Source: Pelagophyceae sp. CCMP2097
Taxonomy: Eukaryota > Sar > Pelagophyceae
DNA: 13,445 bases
Assembly (NCBI GenBank): GCA_026770575.1
Contig: MU657548.1
Coordinates: 1-13,445, forward strand
Direction: 5' to 3'
The position numbers and the translations under genes are program-made. Below are positions 7,263 to 13,445 of this stretch, in pieces. The notes under the pieces were generated by a model. The model ran no database searches and was not told where the DNA came from. It worked only from the letters and a program-made list of their open reading frames with translations. Within the stretch, counting starts at the first letter, position 1. Each line of letters opens with the position of its first letter.

Positions 7263-9516
7263 ATGAAGCGACCGCGGGCGCCGGTGATGAGCCCCGCGGC
7301 AGAGGTGCAGTCCAAGGCGCGGCGCGCCCCGGCGGTGGCGGATGCGGGCGCGGCTGCGCTGCCCATTTTCGCGGCGCGGGAAGAGATCTTAGCGGCGGTG
7401 CGCGAGCACTCCTGCGTGCTCCTCGTCGGCGAGACGGGGTCGGGCAAGTCGACGCAGGTCGTCCAGTTCCTCCTTGGCGCCGGTTCCGTCTCGAGTAGGC
7501 GCGGCGGGCGGTGCTGCATCACGCAGCCGCGCCGCGTCGCGGTGCTCACAGTCTGCCAGCGCGTCGCCGCGGAGCTCGGGTGCGTCGTCGGGTCGACGGT
7601 CGGGTACGCGATGCGCTTCGAGCGGCAGACGTCGGCTGCGACGGCGGTCAAGTTTGCCACGGATGGCTACTTGATCCGAGAGGCGATGGATGACAGGGCA
7701 TTTGCAAACTACTCCGTGCTCATCATCGACGAGGCCCACGAGCGGTCCCTGCAGACGGACGTCCTCTGCGGCCTCGTGAGGCGCGCCGTGCTCCAACGCC
7801 GCGGGACACAGCGGCCGCTCAAGGTCGTGGTCATGTCGGCGACGCTGGACGTCGAGTCCTTTGCGGCCTTCTTCCGGGGCTGCGGCGCCGGCGACGAGCC
7901 GCCCGCCGTCGTGCGCGTGCCCGGGCGGCTGCACCCCGTCGACGTCTTTTACTGCGCGGAAGCGCAAGAGGACTACATGGACGCGGCCGTGGTCTGCTGC
8001 GCCCAGCTCCACGAGGACGCAAACTGCGCCGGCGACGTCCTCGTCTTCATGCCCGGCCAGGAGGAGATACTCGCCTTTTCGGCCATGCTCGCCGCCGCCC
8101 TCGCCGCCGGCGGCGCTTCGCCGGCCGCGTTTACCATCGTGCCCCTCTACGCGTCCATGCCCCGCGAGGCGCAGCTCTTGGCCTTTGCGCCGCCCGACGC
8201 GGCCGTACGCAAGTTCGTCGTCGCGACGACGATCGCCGAGACGTCGGTGACCATTGCCGGCGTGCGGCACGTCGTCGACGCGGGCCTCGTCAAGGCGCGG
8301 CACTTTGCTGCCAACACTGGTTTCGAGTCGCTCCAGCTCGCGGCGACGTCGCGCGCGCAAGCCAAGCAGCGCGCCGGCCGCGCAGGGCGCGAGGCCCCCG
8401 GCCGCTGCTACCGCCTCTACCCGGAAGCCACGTGGTTCTCGCTCCCGCAGACGACGCCGCCTGAGATCCTCCGCGCAGAACTCTCGAGCGTCGTGCGTTG
8501 CCGCCTCGCCGACACGAGGCACCGCCGCCCGCGCCCCACCGACGCCTCGGCCGCAGGTGCTGCAGCTCATGGTCCTCGGCGTCGCGAGGCCGCAGGACTT
8601 TGACTACATCTCAAAGCCGCCCGCGCAGGCGCTGCTGCGCGCGCTCGAGGTGCGCAGGCGCCCGCCGGGCCGCCGCGGCCCGCGGCCCACCGCCGCTGGT
8701 AGGTCCTTTATGCGCTGGAGCTCGTCGACGCCAAGGGCGGCTTGACAGCGCGCGGCCGCGGCGTGGCGCAGCTGCCGCTGTCGCCGCTCTTCGCGAACAT
8801 GGTGCTCCTCTCGCGCGAGGACGAAATCTTTGCCGACGCGCGCGGCGCCATCCTTTCCGCCGTGGCGCTGCTGACGGCCGCGGAGAACGGCGTCTTCGTG
8901 GCGCCATCGTCGTCGGCGCGCGCCGACCGGCGCGCCGACTTTGCGCGCGCGCGCGCGGCCATGGCCGACGCCGCGGGCGACGTCCTCACGGAGCTGCGCG
9001 CGTTTGAGGACTACCTCGGCCGCGGAAACGCGTCGGACCGCGACTGGTGCAGGGAGCGCTTCGTCTCCGCGTCGGCGATGAAGACGGCCGCCAAGGTGCG
9101 GCAGCAGATCTGCGCACTCGTCAAGCATTCCGACGACGGCGGCGAATTGGATGTCGAGCAGAAAGCAGCGCGGCGCGAGGCCACGATCATGTGCCTCGTC
9201 GCCGGCCTCGGCGGCCTCCACGCCGCGCGCCGAGACGCCTCGCGAAAGTGGTGCGCCCCTTTGGTTGCGCGCCGGTCTCTGAGGCCGTTTATACAGCTAC
9301 CGCACGTTTCGCGGCAACCACGACGTTTACATTCATCCGTCCTCGGTCCTCCACGGCAAAAACCCGCCGCCCCCGACAGTCGTCTTCACCGCGTCCATCC
9401 TGACGAACCGCCAGTACGTCCGTGGCCTCACCTCGTTCGACGCTTCGCTGCTGCCCAAGCTCAACCCGCAGCTGTTTGTCGCCGGAGACCTGCGGCAAGA
9501 ACGCGCGGCAAAGTAA
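7263..9516 (+). CDS. DEAH-box RNA helicase, DHX33-like (4 exons, 696 aa)
   Basis: ATP-dependent RNA helicase of superfamily 2. Exons are 7263-8492, 8557-8649, 8703-9250 and 9297-9516; introns of 64, 53 and 46 nt all begin GTGCG and end AG, and phases agree. The ATG at 7263 gives a basic N-terminus (MKRPRAPVM). Motif I GETGSGKST is at residues 56-64, Ia TQPRR at 87-91, II DEAH at 156-159, III SAT at 192-194, V TTIAETS at 322-328 and VI QRAGRAGR at 369-376. All are intact, so catalysis is expected. The winged-helix/HA2 region begins around ELSSVVLQLMVLGV (about 406 on) and the OB-fold end carries YIHPSSVL (635-642). Length and words such as DYISKPP and FVSASAM resemble human DHX33 (about 707 aa), a nucleolar helicase tied to rRNA synthesis and translation. 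DHX35 or a Prp43/DHX15 relative is possible. Without splicing the frame breaks after residue 410, which confirms the introns. Confidence 0.9.
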
Positions 9517-10338
9517 ATGCCTCGAAGAGACGACGCGATCGCGAGAGTCGCCCGGGGACTCGAGCGCGAGAGGAGCCCGGCGTCGGCGACGCGGTCCGAG
9601 CTCCGGGTTCCGGGTGGCGCGGCAATTGCGCCTCCTCCGAAAATTTAACGGATGGATTGATTGGAAAGGTTCTTCCCCTCTCATTTCCCCCCCATCAATC
9701 TCACCGTGAAATTAAATCCAGAGAGGGGAGCGCAAGAGCAGCACAAGGGGTTCGCTAATGACGCTGAGGACTTTCTGGCAATCGCAGTTTTCGTCGGTTG
9801 GAGTTTGGCTCCTGTTGAGGGTGGTAGAGGGCGCCGCGCTGAGTCCCATGATGCCCGATCCACAAGACATAGTTTGTTAAAAACGCTCAAACTAAAAATC
9901 CGAACGTCTGTTTTGGCTCGTCTGAAGCGCCACTCGCGGCAATCGTGGTGGATCGGTCATATACCACCCCAGTGCGTATGGACCCACCCCGTCACATAGC
10001 CAGAATTTCGATTCCTGCGATCCTGCGATTGCCAGCCGGGCCCGAACCTTCGCAATACGGAGGCAAAATCGGTTCAAAATCAAGGTAAAGAGGCAAATAA
10101 AGATTTTATCAAGTCCAAAACATTGGGGGAAGCGCTTGTTCACGCCCTTGCAAGGCGCCCTCCTCGAGGCTGATCATGTCACGGACACCCCGGGGGGCAG
10201 GGAGGCCCATAGCGACCACGCCCACCCCCGCAGGCGGCCTCTTGGAGGCACAAACTTGCGTCACTTGAGGTCGGCTTTATCGCCGATACCCCTTGTAAGA
10301 GCAGGCTCCTTATCGTAGCGGGAAATGTTTTTTTACTC
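9517..10338. other. 3' region of helicase and spacer, no gene seen
   Basis: The GC-rich stretch to about 9620 is probably 3' UTR. Then AT-richer sequence follows with no protein-like frame. GATTCCTGCGATCCTGCGATTG near 10011-10032 is a small internal repeat. A GGTCGGC-TTTATC-GCCGATACC hairpin lies near 10269-10291. Confidence 0.4.
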
Positions 10339-10383
10339 CAGGGGGTGAAAAACCACCTGATCCAAGAAAGCAGCCGAGGCTGC
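10339..10383 (+). repeat. Dispersed repeat (CAGGGGG...CCAAGAA...GCAGCCGAG), copy 1
   Basis: About 45 bp matching 12043-12087 in the same orientation with a handful of differences and one indel. The shared core includes AAAAACCAC, TGATCCAAGAA and GCAGCCGAG. The peptide KNHLIQE is encoded in one frame in both copies, so this could derive from a coding or mobile sequence, but there is no other evidence. Confidence 0.75.
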
Positions 10384-10564
10384 TATCGTGCGCAGTTTGC
10401 ATTTCAGTCTCGGTACGGAATACAAATAAATTCGACGAACACAAGCCGAGGGGAACAAAATAGGCAACTAATTATTTCGCAACTACGCATCGACTGGCCC
10501 TGCGTAAACCTTCTGGCTTATAGACTAATATGGTTTCTCCGAAGCGACTGAGACGGGCGTGTGC

Positions 10565-11457
10565 ATGGACGCCCGGGCCGTGGTCATGTTCGCGCCGCCG
10601 AACCTCCAGGCGTACGTCAATGAGCGGACGCGCACCGAGCTTCAGCAGTTCGTCGGCGCGGAGCGCGCGGCGGGCCTCGGCGACGGCTCTGCGGGCAAGA
10701 CGGCTCTGCGGCGCCGGCGCAAGTGCGCCGCTTTGAGCACACGAAGGCGTCGACCGCGGAGTTCGTGACGGGCGCTATTGCGCGGGCCGATGCGGCGGCG
10801 ACGGAGCTCGGACGCTTTCTCGCGAAAACGGCGGCAAAAGTGCTACATGACCAACCGGACCGGGACGTGGTACGCACTGGAGAGATCGTCGTTGCTTTCC
10901 AGGCCCGGCACGCGCGCGCAGCCGCGGGCCGCGCATCCGCGCGGGCGAAACTCGAGACGCTGCCGGTGTCTCACGAGCGGCCGGCGGTCGCATCAAACTT
11001 TTCCGACTTGTTCCCGCTGGGCAGCTTCAACTCCAAGGAAAAGATCTGCGCGGAGCTGACTGCACGTGGCGTGTCGTGGTCGGTGGACGACCCTTGGCTT
11101 GAGAAAGAGACGAATATCGGCCTCACGTTCAAGCAGAAGCTCAAGGTACATTCACCGCCCACGGTCGTAAAACCGGAATCGTGAAGAGGCTCGGGGACTC
11201 CTGGAACGCCCTCGTCAGAGGCGCGGGGGAGCCGGGGACATTTTCGTGGCGAAAAATGCCCGAAATTCCGTTACGGACGCCTTCCATCGTAGGCGCTCCC
11301 CGACGTCGTGACTGATCCCGCCTCGAAAAAGAGCTTCTTGAAGCGCCTCGGGCCCTCGTGGGAGGAGGACGACGCGGACGAGGACCACGCCGGGCGATTC
11401 TTGGCCGCTGACGACGTGAATCAGTTCGGTGAAAACGACGGCGAGGCGCTGGAGTGA
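10565..11457 (+). CDS. Unrecognised protein with acidic C-terminus, spliced
   Basis: ATG at 10565 gives MDARAVVMFAPPNLQAYVNE with helical, charged sequence after it. The frame changes between about 10690 and 10740 to a second protein-like stretch (FEHTKASTAEFVTGAIAR... to ...NIGLTFKQKLK). I cannot find a good intron for this switch, so it may be a weak splice site (for example GTCGGC...TTTGAG, 86 nt) or a frameshift. The last intron is clear: 11146-11292 (147 nt), donor GTACAT, acceptor CATCGTAG, phase 0. It joins to ALPDVVTDPASKKSFLKRL and an acidic tail (WEEDDADEDHAGRF...GEALE) ending at TGA 11455-11457. Skipping this intron would end the frame at 11184. No domain is recognised. GC-rich coding composition contrasts with AT-rich flanks. 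Confidence 0.5.
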
Positions 11458-12012
11458 CCGCCACAAAGGCACCATGCCGTAATTTGTAAAGAGATCGATA
11501 CGGGGTGCTCTCATGGGTCCGAGGACCGTATACAAACCTTAGGGTTCTGGGTTGGGCGCATGGTTGACGAGAAATGAGCAGGCGGAGGCTCAAAAGCTAT
11601 ACCGATCGATTCACCAAACTCTACTCTTTAAGTACCAGTTTTACGACACGACGTCCATCCTATGGACCCAACGACAACACCCACAGCTTCAAATAGCCCG
11701 TCCCGAGACCCCGCCGACGAGGAAGGAGCGAAATGTGTCCGACAAAAAAATTGCAAATCGGACCGGGAAGCCGCAACGCCGCGCGGATCTCCCCCAAAGG
11801 TGCAGGGCTCTATACCTAGGTCTAATGAACGTATAGAACCCTTAGGGTTCTAGATCCGTGACCTGGAAGACCGTCATCTAGAGTCGACCACACGCAAGAT
11901 AGTTTGATAAAGTTCAAGAAACCGAGGATAATTTCGGTTGCATTTCTATCGAGCTTTTAGAGCCTGCTTGCTAGATTTAATTTGCACTCCGCTTAACGAA
12001 CTGCGCACGATA
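11458..12012. other. Spacer with paired palindromic repeats, no gene seen
   Basis: No convincing coding sequence. It is notable for two copies of a GTATA-NAA-CC-TTAGGGTTCT word at 11529-11551 and 11831-11852, about 300 bp apart. Confidence 0.4.
11529..11852 (+). repeat. Pair of 22-23-bp TTAGGGTTCT repeats
   Basis: GTATACAAACCTTAGGGTTC (from 11529) and GTATAGAACCCTTAGGGTTC (from 11831) are the same word with three or so changes. The second copy is also a hairpin: AGAACCC-TTA-GGGTTCT. They could be the ends of a roughly 320-bp element in direct orientation, or independent copies. Confidence 0.55.
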
Positions 12013-12112
12013 ACTGCACATCGAGGGGCGGCTGTTGACATGCAGGGGGAGTAAAAACCACTTGATCCAAGAAGCAGCCGAGACTGCACATCATGGGGCG
12101 GCTGTTGACATG
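12013..12112 (+). repeat. Tandem repeat, 70-bp period, with dispersed core
   Basis: ACTGCACATC...GGGGCGGCTGTTGACATG occurs at 12013-12042 and 12083-12112 (30 bp, two mismatches). Between them lies the second copy of the CAGGGGG...GCAGCCGAG dispersed repeat (12043-12087, overlapping by a few bases), also found at 10339-10383. Confidence 0.75.
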
Positions 12113-12560
12113 AAAATAAGACACCATCTGCCTTTTGCTCCAGGGGGGAAGCTTACGCGACGCGTGTCGTGGACGAGCAGGGCGCGGACGAGCAGAGTCA
12201 AACAAGGAGCCACAGAGACCGAACGGTTTCCAAGGGCAAAGGACGCCGCGCTTCGAGTAAGCGCACCTAGGTGTAGCGTGGAGATGACGAGTACGGTCCT
12301 ACTGACGGGCGCGCACTGCTTCCCCCGAGGACGGGCGCGCGGCGTCTCTCGAGCGTCTCTCAAGCTCCGAGTCCTTGTCTCCTCCCGAAAGTAAAAATTG
12401 TTCTGAGTGGGAATTCAAAAGATTTAAATCAGTCCCTATATTCACAACCGCCGTTTGAGCCCAGAGGCGGAGCCCAGAGGCGGAGCTGGTTGGGTAGAAC
12501 GCCCAGCCGCGCGACGACCGAGAGCCGGAAACAGCGGTCGTAAAAACAAGGGGTGGGATT
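12113..12560 (+). other. Spacer with short tandem repeats
   Basis: No recognisable gene. It contains GGACGAGCAG twice near 12171-12195, a perfect 13-bp tandem (GAGCCCAGAGGCG) at 12457-12482 and the 10-base palindrome GATTTAAATC at 12421-12430. A 119-residue open frame starting at 12035 is Arg/Ser-rich and looks like noise over repeats. Confidence 0.4.
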
Positions 12561-12565
12561 ACAAG

Positions 12566-12605
12566 GTTTTTAATGGGTTTTAATGGGGTTTAATGGGGTT
12601 TTCTA
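12566..12605 (+). repeat. Degenerate GGTTTTAATGGG array, left
   Basis: Four imperfect units of GGGTTTTAATGG type lie directly before the orphan acidic exon. A related but diverged array (GAAGGGTTTTAAAGGG) follows at 12841-12896. It resembles telomere-like T/G repeats but is not TTTAGGG. Confidence 0.55.
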
Positions 12606-12634
12606 TTTTAAATATAAAAACGGAGCTCACGCAG

Positions 12635-12742
12635 ACGTTGGAGAACTGCGACGACGATGGGCAGCTCGAAGCCGGCGAATCCCCAGACGACGACGAGCCA
12701 GAGGAAGACGTCGCCGACCTGACTTTGGAGGAGACTGTCTAA
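12635..12742 (+). CDS. Orphan acidic exon with a full EF-hand calcium loop
   Basis: The frame reads TLENCDDDGQLEAGE, then an acidic tail (SPDDDEPEEDVADLTLEETV) and TAA at 12740-12742. NCDDDGQLEAGE fits the 12-residue EF-hand loop exactly: N1, D3, D5, G6, L8, E12, with a short helix before it (ELTQTLE). In this frame a stop lies at 12614-12616, so the segment needs an upstream exon; CTCACGCAG just before 12635 could be the acceptor. I find no partner exon upstream, so it may be the last exon of a gene whose 5' part is lost or far away, or a relic. The hydrophobic minus-strand frame over the same bases (12608-12871) is the usual shadow of acidic codons. Confidence 0.45.
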   Translation, partial: TLENCDDDGQLEAGESPDDDEPEEDVADLTLEETV

Positions 12743-12840
12743 CGCAAGTGAACCTAAAACACATGGAGCGCGTTTTGCGTGCATCTTGTCCCCGACGACG
12801 CCGCCGTCACACAGAACACGCACATCAGGACGCAAATAAG

Positions 12841-12896
12841 TTTTGAAGGGTTTTAAAGGGATTTTTTTCATTTTTGGGGCTAAGTTTTAAAGGGTT
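12841..12896 (+). repeat. Degenerate GGGTTTTAAAGGG array, right
   Basis: Imperfect repeats (TTTTGAAGGG, TTTTAAAGGG, TTTTAAAGGG) follow the orphan exon and echo the array on its left. Confidence 0.5.
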
Positions 12897-12913
12897 TATT
12901 TAATACGGTAAAA

Positions 12914-12930
12914 AACAGTATAATACTGTT
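12914..12930. repeat. Perfect 17-base palindrome
   Basis: AACAGTAT-A-ATACTGTT, eight base pairs around one central base, in AT-rich DNA. It could be a protein-binding site or a chance structure. Confidence 0.6.
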
Positions 12931-13087
12931 GAGTTTTATATACCCCGCTATTACAAGAGCGCGCCGGAGGCACACGGAGGACCCGACTTCGAGCGAAGGA
13001 TACAGACAAATCCCATTGCAATGCACACGTAAATAAATAATTAAAAATTAAAATCATTTAACTAATCGCTGAACTTTCAAACCCTCC

Positions 13088-13272
13088 TTATTTTTATTTT
13101 TATTTTTTATTGAGCTATTTGTTTTTTTGTTTTTTTTGCGGACGACGAGATTCGAACCTGTGACCAAAAACTCCTTCTATGATGATTCCAATGAGGCTCC
13201 TGCTCGACCTCCACTCCCAATTTTAGCGATCGCAGCAACCGCCATCGCCGAATCGGCCGAGTTGCTGTCCGC
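13088..13272 (-). ncRNA. tRNA-like sequence with A-rich tail (SINE or tRNA relic)
   Basis: On the minus strand, GCGGAC at 13272-13267 can pair with GTCCGC at 13143-13138 as an acceptor stem. GGCCGATTCGG (about 13259-13249) resembles a Pol III A box, and GGTTCGAATCT (13157-13147) matches the B box/T-loop. The span of 135 nt is too long for a plain tRNA; an intron or a long variable arm would be needed, and I could not fold a good anticodon stem. The T stem has a mismatch. After the 3' end there is no T run, as a Pol III gene would have; instead an A-rich tail follows (13137-13088: A8, A7, then AAAAAT units), as in tRNA-derived SINEs. The 101-residue minus frame here (13107-13412) ends in a tRNA-type translation (SQVRISSSA) and is not counted as a gene. 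Confidence 0.4.
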
Positions 13273-13445
13273 AGCTGTTTCGAGGCCGGATTTCGTTTTT
13301 GGCGATTCCTCGAAAAACGTCCGAAAAGACCTAATAACTTCCAGCCTGCTGTACGCGCCCCACCCATGGCACAGTGGCGGTGGTTCGGGCGTTCGATCGG
13401 GTCCACTGGCATCGCGTTGCGGTGGTAGTAAAGATTTTCAAGGGG
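13273..13445. other. Window end, nothing recognised
   Basis: Mixed composition, no protein-like frame with splice structure. It may hold the head of the tRNA-like element's source or an unrelated spacer. Confidence 0.35.

Larger units (their letters stand above)
12743..13100. other. AT-rich spacer, no gene seen
   Basis: It holds the right-hand GGGTTTTAAAGGG array (12841-12896), a perfect 17-base palindrome (12914-12930) and A/T-rich sequence. Nothing in it reads as protein. Confidence 0.45.

Noticed and set aside
12608..12871. Hydrophobic 87-codon minus-strand frame that looks like a membrane protein
   Set aside because: It is the complement of Asp/Glu-rich codons of the EF-hand exon, which commonly gives Val/Leu-rich shadows.
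12566..12896. Telomere at the end of a chromosome
   Set aside because: Units are irregular, not TTTAGGG, and are followed by several hundred bases of other sequence.
13107..13412. 101-codon minus-strand frame
   Set aside because: It overlaps the tRNA-like element, and its end (SQVRISSSAKK) is the typical translation of a T-arm followed by poly-A.
1..13445. CRISPR array, prokaryotic operon, rRNA genes or retrovirus-like elements
   Set aside because: No regularly spaced direct repeats, no ribosome-binding-site-led gene strings, no rRNA-like sequence and no reverse transcriptase or integrase motifs were found.

Overview
The window looks like nuclear DNA of a GC-rich unicellular eukaryote, most likely an alga. 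Four things support this. Genes are split by very short, phase-consistent GT-AG introns (41-147 nt, several with GTGCGT/GTGCGC donors). One product is a DEAH-box RNA helicase of eukaryotic type. A minus-strand protein combines an F-box with a FYxxYNP...LFxxLxxKY module that I associate with stramenopile and other algal proteins. GC-rich coding islands are separated by AT-rich, repeat-laden spacers. A pelagophyte such as Aureococcus or a relative is my best guess, but this is an inference from style and not a match.

Layout. 1-225 (minus) holds the first two exons of an unrecognised gene that runs off the window. 422-1461 is a large foldback: two near-identical arms of about 335 bp in inverted orientation around a 280-bp centre that reads as a diverged coding fragment. 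1450-2450 is AT-richer, with a strong 61-nt hairpin, a GCTTTT minisatellite and a family of small hairpin-bearing repeats. 2923-3383 (minus) is a small gene with a degenerate EF-hand, disturbed by a 29-bp duplication at its stop codon. 3384-4300 is mostly repeat-bearing spacer.

The core is 4301-9516. A multi-exon minus-strand gene (F-box, FYxxYNP module, coiled coil, acidic and proline-rich tail) lies head-to-head with a plus-strand, four-exon, 696-residue DHX33-like DEAH helicase. The start codons are probably only about 150 bp apart, so a shared bidirectional promoter is likely. I see no evidence beyond adjacency that the two proteins work together.

9517-10564 is spacer. 10565-11457 (plus) is an unrecognised gene with a convincing last intron and an acidic C-terminus. 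11458-13445 is repeat-rich and holds an orphan acidic exon with a perfect EF-hand calcium loop (12635-12742) and a tRNA-like sequence with an A-rich tail (about 13138-13272, minus), possibly a SINE or tRNA retropseudogene. No CRISPR array, rRNA, prokaryotic operon or intact autonomous transposase was seen.
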